NCBI RefSeq assembly: GCF_037080055.1
Contig: NZ_JBAOJI010000007.1
Location: forward strand, 182,478-246,477
Length of the DNA stretch: 64,000 nt
Direction of reading: 5' to 3'
Origin: Halovenus sp037080055
Lineage (GTDB): Archaea > Halobacteriota > Halobacteria > Halobacteriales > Haloarculaceae
Shown here in pieces: positions 41,893-50,174 of this stretch. Numbering within the stretch: position 1 is the first letter of the stretch; each line of letters starts with the position of its first letter. The notes beneath the pieces are model-generated. The model worked only from the letters and a program-made list of their open reading frames with translations. It did no database searches and was not told the DNA's origin. The position numbers and the translations under genes are program-made.

Positions 41893-42126
41893 ATCGCGCA
41901 GGCATACCAGAAAGGAGACCGAGTCAAACTCATACTCGACAAAGAACTCGGACCCGACAAACACCTCCACGGCAAAACCGGAGAAATCATCGACGTAAGC
42001 TTCGATGATGCTGCCTCAGTAACCGGAGACAGCGAAGACAACTTCATCTACACCATCAAACTCGACAACGGCGAAACACCCGAAATCCACTTCCGAAGAC
42101 ACGACCTGAAGAAGATAGAGAAATAG
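41893..42126 (+). CDS. KOW/SH3-like small protein without canonical start codon
   Basis: The frame 41851-42126 has strong coding character (AQAYQKGDRVKLILDKELG, HGKTGEIIDVSFDD, FIYTIKLDNGETPEIHFRRHDLKKIEK) resembling a KOW/ribosomal L21e-like barrel, but no ATG, GTG or TTG lies between the preceding stop and the conserved part. ATC at 41893 gives MAQAYQKGDRVKL and is 4 nt behind GTGATCC, complementary to the 16S 3' end. About 77 residues from that start. Alternatives: +1 frameshift from the HTH gene, or a lost start (pseudogene). Confidence 0.55.
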   Translation: MAQAYQKGDRVKLILDKELGPDKHLHGKTGEIIDVSFDDAASVTGDSEDNFIYTIKLDNGETPEIHFRRHDLKKIEK

Positions 42127-42150
42127 TTATAATCTTAAATATGTTTCTTA

Positions 42151-42167
42151 CCATAGTAATACTATGG
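42151..42167. promoter_or_regulatory. Operator palindrome of the toxin-antitoxin operon
   Basis: CCATAGTA-A-TACTATGG is a perfect 8-bp inverted repeat around one base. It lies over the expected transcription start: the TATA-like CTTAAATA (42134-42141) is upstream and the antitoxin ATG is at 42186. RHH antitoxins repress their own operon through such sites. Confidence 0.7.
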
Positions 42168-42185
42168 TGATATTCCGTGGGTTCA

Positions 42186-42428
42186 ATGACAATCAAACTT
42201 CCAGATGACCAGAAACGTGAGATCGAGGCTGTAGCCAAAAGGAAAAACTACAACAGCACTTCTGAGTATGTCCGGGAAGCTCTACGCGACAAAGTAGAAG
42301 AGGACCTTGTCCTAAGACCAGAAGTAGCTGAGAAGCTGCGAAAGCGACTCAAAGAGTACGAGGAAAATGAAGGAGAGTTCGTCTCCCACGAAGAGTTGAA
42401 GGACGAGCTGGATCTTGATGAGGATTAG
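42186..42428 (+). CDS. Ribbon-helix-helix antitoxin
   Basis: 80 residues: MTIKLPDDQKREIEAVAKRKNYNSTSEYVREALRDKVEED is the beta-strand plus two-helix RHH DNA-binding unit (CopG/ParD type); the acidic C-terminus (EEGEFVSHEELKDELDLDED in outline) is the usual toxin-binding tail. ATG 42186 is used rather than GTG 42177. It overlaps the toxin gene by 11 bp and follows a palindromic operator, so it is the autorepressing antitoxin. Confidence 0.86.
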   Translation: MTIKLPDDQKREIEAVAKRKNYNSTSEYVREALRDKVEEDLVLRPEVAEKLRKRLKEYEENEGEFVSHEELKDELDLDED

Positions 42429-42711
42429 CTGGTATCCAGAAGCACGCCAAGACCTGGAAGAGTTTGATAAGCAGATCCAGAGACAGTTAATGGATCAAGT
42501 GGGTGGGTTAGAGCAGGCACCGCTCGGAGAAAACACGTCTCTTCTAAACAAGCAAGGCTTGGAGATCTACCGACTCAAAGCAAAAACTGGGGAATTAGAT
42601 CACAGAGTTTTCTTCGACCTTGACGGAGACAAAGTCGTTATACTCGGAGTAGAGCACAGAGACCAAGCCTACACACAAGAATCCATAGAGAAGATCAAAT
42701 CCCGGAAATAG
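42418..42711 (+). CDS. RelE/ParE-family toxin
   Basis: 97 residues: ISWYPEARQDLEEFDKQIQRQLMDQVGGLEQAPLG, EIYRLKAKTGELDHRVFFDLDGDKVVILGVEHRDQAY follows the RelE fold, with the Y-R-L-K and H-R-V-F-F strands and a C-terminal H-R-x-x-x-Y. RelE members cut mRNA in the ribosome, ParE members poison gyrase; which applies is not decidable. Start overlaps the antitoxin end. Confidence 0.86.
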   Translation: MRISWYPEARQDLEEFDKQIQRQLMDQVGGLEQAPLGENTSLLNKQGLEIYRLKAKTGELDHRVFFDLDGDKVVILGVEHRDQAYTQESIEKIKSRK

Positions 42712-42721
42712 ATTACTGTTT

Positions 42722-42886
42722 TTACAGCTTCGAGAGTTCCTCGGCTAGATCCTCAGCCTGGTTCAGTTGCTTCTTGGATTCTCGGACGGTTTCAGCGTCT
42801 TTCTCCCCGATCTCTTGTTTGAGTGTCTCAAACTGTAGCTCTCCGTTCAAGTACTTCTTAACCGCTGCTTCTTTTTGTTCTGTCAT
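42722..42886 (-). CDS. 54-residue acidic helical protein
   Basis: MTEQKEAAVKKYLNGELQFE... continues to ...NQAEDLAEELSKL, entirely charged and helical, with an ATG start and a TAA stop, convergent with the toxin gene (10 bp apart). The LNGELQFETLKQEIGEKDAETV part resembles small haloarchaeal plasmid proteins. It is too short for most gene finders. The 35-nt repeat copy 2 lies 46 nt upstream. Function unknown. Confidence 0.5.
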   Translation of the reverse strand: MTEQKEAAVKKYLNGELQFETLKQEIGEKDAETVRESKKQLNQAEDLAEELSKL

Positions 42887-42931
42887 AGAAGGCTAACCGT
42901 ATCTGTATTTTACTGGATTAGTGATTTCTGC

Positions 42932-42966
42932 ACTTGGTGAAGTGTTCGGGGCTGTTTCTAGTGCTG
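42932..42966 (+). repeat. 35-nt dispersed repeat, copy 2
   Basis: 31 of 35 bases match copy 1 (40328-40362), same orientation, 2.6 kb apart. The pair brackets the cargo block from the zinc-finger gene to the 54-residue ORF. Confidence 0.6.
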
Positions 42967-43028
42967 TATTTCTAACTTGAAATTGTGCTCCCTCAGGTAT
43001 AACAAGCTTACAGGCCAATACGCTCAGT

Positions 43029-45578
43029 ATGTCGGAATCAGGATCTGGAGACGGAGGTTTTTCTCCGAACCCATATAACTTCCTCAACCCGGTTTCAGAT
43101 GAGCAAAGATTCGCGGATCGGCAGGAGGAACTACAGGAAATCGAACGATACCTAGCTCAAGCAGAAGCCGGAAACTACTATCACATCGGCATCACCGGTA
43201 ACAGAGCAGCAGGCAAATCAAGTCTACTTAATCGTGTGGAAGAACTCGCTGACGAAAACGATCATCTAGCAGTAAAAATCTCTCTTGACTCCCAGATCGT
43301 CCAAGACCAGCTCAAGTTCTTCAAAGAAGTCTTAGACAGTATAATGGCTGAAGGCACCAATAAAGGTGTGATCGGTGATTCTCTCCTTGACAGTTTCCGG
43401 AACAAAGTGGAAAGCCTAGATCCAGATATCGAGGTCTCACTTGGATACAGTTCTACCTACATTCGAGCAATGCAAAGCCAGGATCCTGAACCAGACATCC
43501 CTCAAAGAGTCCTGTCTGACGACTTAGAGGATTTGTACGAAAAAGTGGCAGAGGGCGGGAAGAAATCTATTGTGCTTCTTCTGGACGAAGCCGATCTACT
43601 TGCGGAGAATGATGCTATCCTGCAAAAGCTCCGGAACATCTTTTCAGATATTGAAGGATACAATCTGGTTCTTTCAGGGACTGAGGAGTTATTTGAGAGA
43701 ACTGACGAAGTGTTCTCCCCAATGTCAAGATTGTTTAAGCGGATCTCTCTCGGCCCATTCGAATCTCAAGACAAGACTAAAGAGTGTATTGTGAAGCCGC
43801 TTTCCGAGGAGGAAGAGGAGGATCTAGACGAGCAATGTATCGGCGAGATACACAGCATAACAGGAGGGTCACCCTACGAAATCAACCTTGTCGCCCACCA
43901 TATGTACAAGCATTACAACGAGGGTGCGGACGAAATCACTCTTACACCAGAGATCCTGGACGACGTGGCCGAGGAACTGGATAGAATCCGTGAATCCGGT
44001 CACCACGAGATTGCTGATGATGTCAAGCGATTAATCCCGAACCAACTCCAAGTTCTTGTGTCTCTCCTTGAATTCCCCGAAGTTCCAAAAGAGTGGTTAG
44101 TCGAATTCTGTCTCCTGGATAGAATAGAAACAATCGAGCCAGATAACTTGTCCTCGTTAAGAAGTAGCAAGGAACTCACTATTGACTCGTTAATCGACCA
44201 AGGGATAATCCAAGAAGACGAGGACGAAGATCTGTCCTTTGCTGGGAGTGAGTTCGACAAGACCTATTTGAAATACTACGCAGCTTCTGAAGGAGTTATA
44301 GATGAGGTAGGAGACTTCAGCCCTGGTATGCTGGGTGGCGCAAGCCAGAACCTCTATCAAAAACTTGTGGATGATGTTATAATTTCAGACGAGTTTTCAG
44401 AATATAGGATACATACGGTCTTCGACGGAGATGCCGATGTCGGAGAGGAGCTCGGAGAAAATATGGGAGAGGGCCGACAGCTCATTTTGGTTTCGGCTCA
44501 CCTTTCGATCCCCGCAGGAGAGTCAAAGGTTATGGTTGAACTGAGTCCCGATGAGCGCGAGAAATTCTATCAGAATCTATCCAACGCTGTAAGATTCCGG
44601 TGTAATATCGGTTGGATGGGTCACGGATTTGTTTCACAGGTAAGATTTGTCGAAGAAGGAGAGGAACAAGCAAAGCGTCTAGAACAGCGGCTAGAGACGC
44701 TTAAGAATAAACTAGAGTATCTTGATTATGAGATCATCCTCGATGAAGAAGTACAGTACTTCAGCGAAGCTGTTGATGCAGCAGAAAACGGTGAACACGA
44801 AAAGGCGATTCAGCTCTACAACGATGCCTTGGAAATCAATTCTTCATTTGTCAGAGCCTGGGCAAACAAGGGACTGACACATCAAAACTTAGGACAGGTG
44901 GATGAGGCGCTTGATTGCTTTGATGAAGCCCTTGAGATACGTCCAAACTGGTCTCAAGTACTGAAACAGAAAGGGGTTCTGCTCATTGAAGAAGATAGGC
45001 CAGAGGAAGCACTGAGTCTTCTGGAGCAAGCTACAGACGAGAATTCCGGTGACTGGAACTCTTGGCACAACAAGGGTAGAGCCTTGATGAATCTGGAGAG
45101 ATTTGAGGACGCTATCGATTCATTTGGTAGGGCGAAGAACCTCAACCCAGAGAGCCCTCTCCCGGTCTATGCTGAAGCTCTCTGCCATCTAAACTTAGGT
45201 GATTTTAACCGGGCTATCCCGCACTTTGAAACACTTTTAGAAGATCGGGATAAGGATCATCCTGGTTTTCCTCCGATGTCTGAAGTTAATCATAACTACG
45301 CTATTGCCTTGTCTGAGGTAGGAGAGTATGAGGAGGCTTTGGAATACTACAAAAAGGTGGTCGAGGAACAGCCTGGAAATAATCAGGCGTGGTACAATAA
45401 GGCGATGACCGAGATGGAGCTAGGGAAGGGAGAAGAAGCGATTGAGTCACTGAAGCAGACAGGTATTACGGATGCACTTGACGCAGATCTACCTGAGCTT
45501 TCAGAGTCTGAAATAGAACAGCTTGCCACCCCTGTAGAACTGGAAGAAGAAAATTCCGCACAAGAGGACGAAGAGTGA
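43029..45578 (+). CDS. AAA/STAND-type ATPase with C-terminal TPR repeats
   Basis: 849 residues. The P-loop is GITGNRAAGKSSL (~53-65) and Walker B SIVLLLDEADLL (~180-191), followed by SGTEELF (sensor) and SITGGSPYEINLVAHHMY, the helical lid/winged-helix region of Orc/STAND-like ATPases. A middle domain of unknown fold (~390-580) precedes four or five TPR units from ~585 (AIQLYNDALEINSSFVRAWANKGLTHQ..., repeated) and an acidic tail. A TATA-like GTATAAC 28 nt upstream indicates a leaderless transcript. Codons are AT-richer than core genes. NTPase plus TPR sensor suggests an immune or regulatory switch. It sits directly ahead of the Cap4-like STAND gene. Confidence 0.8.
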   Translation: MSESGSGDGGFSPNPYNFLNPVSDEQRFADRQEELQEIERYLAQAEAGNYYHIGITGNRAAGKSSLLNRVEELADENDHLAVKISLDSQIVQDQLKFFKEVLDSIMAEGTNKGVIGDSLLDSFRNKVESLDPDIEVSLGYSSTYIRAMQSQDPEPDIPQRVLSDDLEDLYEKVAEGGKKSIVLLLDEADLLAENDAILQKLRNIFSDIEGYNLVLSGTEELFERTDEVFSPMSRLFKRISLGPFESQDKTKECIVKPLSEEEEEDLDEQCIGEIHSITGGSPYEINLVAHHMYKHYNEGADEITLTPEILDDVAEELDRIRESGHHEIADDVKRLIPNQLQVLVSLLEFPEVPKEWLVEFCLLDRIETIEPDNLSSLRSSKELTIDSLIDQGIIQEDEDEDLSFAGSEFDKTYLKYYAASEGVIDEVGDFSPGMLGGASQNLYQKLVDDVIISDEFSEYRIHTVFDGDADVGEELGENMGEGRQLILVSAHLSIPAGESKVMVELSPDEREKFYQNLSNAVRFRCNIGWMGHGFVSQVRFVEEGEEQAKRLEQRLETLKNKLEYLDYEIILDEEVQYFSEAVDAAENGEHEKAIQLYNDALEINSSFVRAWANKGLTHQNLGQVDEALDCFDEALEIRPNWSQVLKQKGVLLIEEDRPEEALSLLEQATDENSGDWNSWHNKGRALMNLERFEDAIDSFGRAKNLNPESPLPVYAEALCHLNLGDFNRAIPHFETLLEDRDKDHPGFPPMSEVNHNYAIALSEVGEYEEALEYYKKVVEEQPGNNQAWYNKAMTEMELGKGEEAIESLKQTGITDALDADLPELSESEIEQLATPVELEEENSAQEDEE

Positions 45579-45597
45579 GGCCTGAGATGAGTAGATC

Positions 45598-45606
45598 GAT
45601 AAAAAT
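45598..45606 (+). promoter_or_regulatory. TATA element of the Cap4-like STAND gene
   Basis: GATAAAAAT predicts transcription from ~45628, downstream of the first in-frame ATG (45616) and 6 nt before ATG 45634; it decides the start. Confidence 0.5.
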
Positions 45607-45633
45607 CTGTTACGAATGGCGGGGAGACATCTA

Positions 45634-48600
45634 ATGACAGAAGAAACGAACACTACATCCGACAATGCTGGGGTTTCTGCCAGTACAAAACGGTTGGCAG
45701 GTCTGGCTAGGGGATATACCTTCCAAGATGTTCTCGCGGGAGCTTGTATTCTATCAGTTTTCTTTGAAGACGCGAATGCCGTTGCTATAGAATCAAAGTT
45801 AGATAATAACGACAAATTCGATGATATTGTCCTAGAAAAATCTGGTGAGAAAACCTGTCTTCAGGTTAAAAACGGGCCGGAACACAGGCTTATTTCTAGC
45901 GACCTCTCAGGATCCAATGACAGAGGATTAGATTTCACCGACTTATCCGAATCTGCGGAAGCTCGTAGGGTGGCAGATGAAGGGTCACGCTTTGTGGTTC
46001 TAACTTCATTCGAAGATGAAACTGGATCTGGAATAGAGTTTTCAGATGAAACAGAAAACCTCTCACTGTTCGGAAATCTTGAGTTTGAGGCAAAGGAGCT
46101 TACTGAATTTAGAGGAGGAGACGTAGAAGACGAAGGTATAGAATTCGTACTAGGGGTGCCTGGTATAGGGACAACTACGGACGAAGAAGAAATCGATTCA
46201 CCACGAAATACAGAGCTGTTTGAACGTATTGTAGGGGATGTTGCTCCGCGTTTGGATGTTAGGGAGAATCCTGAGATTGATGATCCGGAGTCACTTACAC
46301 AAAGAGCGGTTGGATTAGCGAGATGGGCTAGAAATCAACCAACTGATATACGAAGGTTGGAACGTGAAGAGATTATACAGCGTTTAGAATTAATTCCGTC
46401 AGAACAATTTCCTCAGAAGTTTGAACTCCCTGATGAATATATTCATCCAAGATGGCTTGAAGATCTTGAGGAGGCGTATGATGACCCAAGCGATCGAGTT
46501 TTAGTTGAAGGTGCTCCAGGAAGCGGAAAATCAGTGGGTATAGAACTGTTTCACAGGGCGTGGGAGGACTCGGAAGACTGTCGAACACTTCGATTTTATT
46601 TCTATATACCTGAGGATGCCGATTCGCTGGAGATGAAGAGAAGCGATCCTGAATGGTTTAGACATCAACTCGCATATCAAATATATTCTACTTTTCCTGA
46701 GGCGTTTGGCGAGGATACTTCGGTTCCGGTGTGGACAGCGACTGAGGATTTACAGGAATATATCGACACCGTCGCCCAGTGGGCAAATCAAGAAGATCAA
46801 AGAATTCTATTTATTTTCGATGGCTTAGATCACGCATTGCGGCCGTTTGGAGGTACTAAAGCTACAGAGTCTGCGGAGGGTTCTGCTCTTGAAGAGATTG
46901 GGATGCTTGACTTTCCTGATCCATTGGGGTTATTGATGGTGAGCCGTGAAATTTCAGAGTCTCACGACACTCTTCGAGTTGATCAGCAGATTGAGGTACC
47001 TTCTTGGAGTCCAGAAGAAATTAGAGAGTATCTTGAGAGAAGAGATGTACCGCTAGATGATGATCTTGTTGGGCAGGTATCAGATGTCTCTGGAGGCCTT
47101 CCTGTTATTATTTCACATCTTGTAACGAAAGCTGAAATCCAGGGTGTAGATATAGAGGAGGTAATTAATGAGGCTTCACATGTCGATGGGGAGCTGGAGG
47201 AGTATTATGATACGATCTGGGAGCCACTAGAACCATATGAGAGAGATGCGGTCACGTTAGTTGCGCTGAATCCTACTGGATTGCGTGAAGAGACTATAGG
47301 TTCTGTGATTGATTTACCGTATACGCTAGAAAGCACACGTCTTGAGGATGCCCCTCTTGCTCATATTCTAGAGTCCTTGGAAGGAGATCGGTTTCGAGTG
47401 TTTCACGACAGCTTCAGGAAGTACACAAAAGAGCTGTTAGATCAAGAAGAAATAGTCCGTGAGCATACACGTTTGTTTGACTATTTGTTCGATCAGTGTG
47501 TACATTTTCCACAGGATTTAGATAGTCTGGGCTATCATGCAGAAAATGGTCCGGGGCGTAGTGCACTCAAGGATTTAGCAACTCTCGATAATCTTCTACA
47601 GTGGTGGCAGAAAGGAATTCAGCTGGATCATCTTTCTAATACTTTAGATCTGGCTTTCGAGGCCTCTCTTCAAGAAGGAGACTATATCACGGCTTTTGAC
47701 TGTGTAATCCTTGGTGGTGTCGCTCGAAATATGCTTGATATTTACACAGGCGACGACTTGCGTCTCACATACTATGCTGCTCAAGGTAGACGTGATGACG
47801 CTCTTCGCTTAGTGGACCAGATTCGCAGTTATAATGGTGGTAGTGAGGAGGCGCTTGAAGCGATGCAGACTGTGGTGCGGAACTGGGAAAATGAATTAGA
47901 TCGAAACTGGCTCGTTTCTTGGGAAAAAGACCATCAGGAGGCTGAACAGCCAGAGATGAACCCGGAAGCTTATTTTGAAGTTGTGTCTAAGGTTTTGGAT
48001 CCTGAGGAATTCTGGGATGCAGCAGAACAAGTTAAACGACTAGATACGGGAGAACACCTTCCCCGAGAAGTTCTTGCTGCTGTTGAGAAAAAGCCGGAAT
48101 TGTTTGATAGTCAACCTGAGCCACCGGAATGGTTTTTTGAGAATGAATCAGTAGCACTAGAATCCTGTGAAGGATTAATTTATAATCTTCCTGAGGCGTG
48201 GTGTGAAGAGCTTATAGCTCGCGCACCAGACTACTCGGGGTTGTCTTTTGCGGCACTGCACGTTCTGCTTAGGTGTGGAGACGTGGAGGAGGAGATCAGT
48301 GAAGTCGTCGAAACTCGTGAATTGGGTGAGCCTCTCGATACTTCAGGTCAGGGTGGTGCTCGATTTAATGATGTATACTACGTCGGTTCTATAGTCGCAA
48401 GTCTTGTTGAATCACCTGAAGACTTACTGTATACTGTTGATGAGATTGCTGTAGAGCAACCGAAAATTCAGAAACTTCTCGCATTGATGGGAGCAGCAGC
48501 AACCCGTGAATCTTCGGGAGAAAAGCAGGTTTGGGTGGATGCAACCCTGGAATACTTAGAAGAGCGGATTGAGGATGGGTATCTGTTGAATGGGAGTGCT

Positions 48601-50106
48601 AGGGCTGTTGATGAGATCCGGTATTGGCAAGCGGTTTCTCAGGTGTCAGATGCATTCGGTGAAGTCGCTGATCAGGGGTCAGAAGATCTTGTGAGACAGG
48701 TTCTCGAATTGTCGGAGGAGGTTAGTTCTGGAGATCGGTTCTTTGATACAATTTCCAGGAGTCTGAATCAGGCGTGGGAGGAATTATCTCCAGAAGAAGC
48801 TCTTCCTGAGAGTTTGGATCGTCGTTATGAGGAGTTATTGAATAGGCCGCCTATGGAGGAGCCGCCGTCAAGAGAGCTTATGGATTTGGCTGTTAGAGCG
48901 GCTAGAGCAGGATATAATAGCCGGGCTGAGAATTATACAGAGAAAGCAATTGAGCGTTGTTTCCGATATGGGTATAGGAAAGACGGGTTCTTGGATGATG
49001 TCTGGGAAGGGTTGGAAGATATTGCAGACGGTGAATGGGATCAATATCTCGGTACGGCTATCCAGTTAATCAACTGGGCAAATCTTCTACATGAGATGAC
49101 AGATGGAAAGGGGACCGAACATTTTGAGGGTATGTTCCTAAAATCCCTCCTCGATTCAGGTGCTATCAATTATCGCGTAGCCGAAAATAGCGCTCAACAA
49201 CCTACGACGGTACGCAAGCTATGCAGATGGCGGTTAGAGAATCCTGGAGGAATGACTGAAGATGAACTGTATCAACTGATAGACTCGAAAGAGATGAGAG
49301 TCCGTAGCGGTCCTACCTCACAGATGGAACTTCCGTTCTTTTCTAAGGCTGCTGAAGTTGCCGATGAATTTGGATGGGAGGAACTAGTTATGAAGGCCCT
49401 GCGGGCTTTGAGTTGGGGTGAATATGTCCGAGACGGCATCAGCGATGATCAAAAAGAGAATCTCCGGGAGTTGGCATCGGAATATGGTGTAGATATCCCT
49501 GAAGATCTGGATTCGGAAAATGGGTCCAGTGGATATGAAACGGAATCAGAGGGAGTGGAACCAGAGGATGAGCGTATTCACGAGATTCTTTCTCAACATT
49601 CAGAAGAAGATCCTCTCAGGATGAGTGATTTTGACGATCTAACATCAGAGGAGCTCTATAGAGCTGGTGATCTGCTTCAGGACAATTCAGTAGATTCTAC
49701 GAGGTATAATCCGACAGCGGCAGCTCCTATCTCGCGGCTCTTGGCAGAGAGGGGAAACGAGGAACAGGCTATTCTTTTGTTGGAGAATGTGATTGCTGAG
49801 CGTGATCTAATTAACTCGTGGCTGGGAGGAGGCAGTAACCGGTTTGAGAGAGTTGCCGATGCTCTCTTAGATATAGATGAGGAGAAAGCCTTGCAGAGTG
49901 TGCTGAATGGTTGGAATAAGAGCCGCCTTGATACTCAAGGATATCAGTCCATATTCCCTCAGTTGTTGTGGATTGTGAAGAGAACTGAAGGAGAGATAGC
50001 CGCTGAAGAGTTCTTTTCCAACGTAATGAGTTGGACTAGGAGATTAATGTGGCCCCATCAGGATCGGATACAGAAGTGGGGGGTTCTGGCGGACTCTGGA
50101 ACATAG
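45634..50106 (+). CDS. STAND NTPase with N-terminal Cap4-like (DUF4297-type) nuclease domain, Avs-like
   Basis: 1490 residues. The N-terminus has GYTFQDVLAGACILSVFF (~27-44), then ESKLDNN, FDDIVLE (Asp64) and CLQVKNG (Gln77-x-Lys79): the order and spacing of the PD-(D/E)xK-type nuclease of Cap4/DUF4297 proteins. A STAND NTPase follows: P-loop VEGAPGSGKSV (~292-302), Walker B ILFIFDGLDHAL (~390-401), then VSREI and a winged-helix-like part to ~620. About 850 helical residues follow, probably a repeat sensor. This is the layout of Avs antiviral proteins, where phage protein recognition triggers DNA cleavage. DNA is markedly AT-rich (TTA, ATA, AGA common), unlike core genes: recent transfer. Target unknown. 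Confidence 0.78.
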   Translation: MTEETNTTSDNAGVSASTKRLAGLARGYTFQDVLAGACILSVFFEDANAVAIESKLDNNDKFDDIVLEKSGEKTCLQVKNGPEHRLISSDLSGSNDRGLDFTDLSESAEARRVADEGSRFVVLTSFEDETGSGIEFSDETENLSLFGNLEFEAKELTEFRGGDVEDEGIEFVLGVPGIGTTTDEEEIDSPRNTELFERIVGDVAPRLDVRENPEIDDPESLTQRAVGLARWARNQPTDIRRLEREEIIQRLELIPSEQFPQKFELPDEYIHPRWLEDLEEAYDDPSDRVLVEGAPGSGKSVGIELFHRAWEDSEDCRTLRFYFYIPEDADSLEMKRSDPEWFRHQLAYQIYSTFPEAFGEDTSVPVWTATEDLQEYIDTVAQWANQEDQRILFIFDGLDHALRPFGGTKATESAEGSALEEIGMLDFPDPLGLLMVSREISESHDTLRVDQQIEVPSWSPEEIREYLERRDVPLDDDLVGQVSDVSGGLPVIISHLVTKAEIQGVDIEEVINEASHVDGELEEYYDTIWEPLEPYERDAVTLVALNPTGLREETIGSVIDLPYTLESTRLEDAPLAHILESLEGDRFRVFHDSFRKYTKELLDQEEIVREHTRLFDYLFDQCVHFPQDLDSLGYHAENGPGRSALKDLATLDNLLQWWQKGIQLDHLSNTLDLAFEASLQEGDYITAFDCVILGGVARNMLDIYTGDDLRLTYYAAQGRRDDALRLVDQIRSYNGGSEEALEAMQTVVRNWENELDRNWLVSWEKDHQEAEQPEMNPEAYFEVVSKVLDPEEFWDAAEQVKRLDTGEHLPREVLAAVEKKPELFDSQPEPPEWFFENESVALESCEGLIYNLPEAWCEELIARAPDYSGLSFAALHVLLRCGDVEEEISEVVETRELGEPLDTSGQGGARFNDVYYVGSIVASLVESPEDLLYTVDEIAVEQPKIQKLLALMGAAATRESSGEKQVWVDATLEYLEERIEDGYLLNGSARAVDEIRYWQAVSQVSDAFGEVADQGSEDLVRQVLELSEEVSSGDRFFDTISRSLNQAWEELSPEEALPESLDRRYEELLNRPPMEEPPSRELMDLAVRAARAGYNSRAENYTEKAIERCFRYGYRKDGFLDDVWEGLEDIADGEWDQYLGTAIQLINWANLLHEMTDGKGTEHFEGMFLKSLLDSGAINYRVAENSAQQPTTVRKLCRWRLENPGGMTEDELYQLIDSKEMRVRSGPTSQMELPFFSKAAEVADEFGWEELVMKALRALSWGEYVRDGISDDQKENLRELASEYGVDIPEDLDSENGSSGYETESEGVEPEDERIHEILSQHSEEDPLRMSDFDDLTSEELYRAGDLLQDNSVDSTRYNPTAAAPISRLLAERGNEEQAILLLENVIAERDLINSWLGGGSNRFERVADALLDIDEEKALQSVLNGWNKSRLDTQGYQSIFPQLLWIVKRTEGEIAAEEFFSNVMSWTRRLMWPHQDRIQKWGVLADSGT

Positions 50107-50146
50107 TATTCTGTCTGTCTTTGGGAAAATTTCTCCTTGAGTTATT

Positions 50147-50160
50147 CTAAAATATTTTAG
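50147..50160. promoter_or_regulatory. AT-rich palindrome between the STAND gene and its follower
   Basis: CTAAAATATTTTAG is a perfect 14-bp palindrome, 15 nt before the annotated start of the next ORF, and also suits a TATA element. Confidence 0.45.
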
Positions 50161-50174
50161 TTGTATATGTTTGA

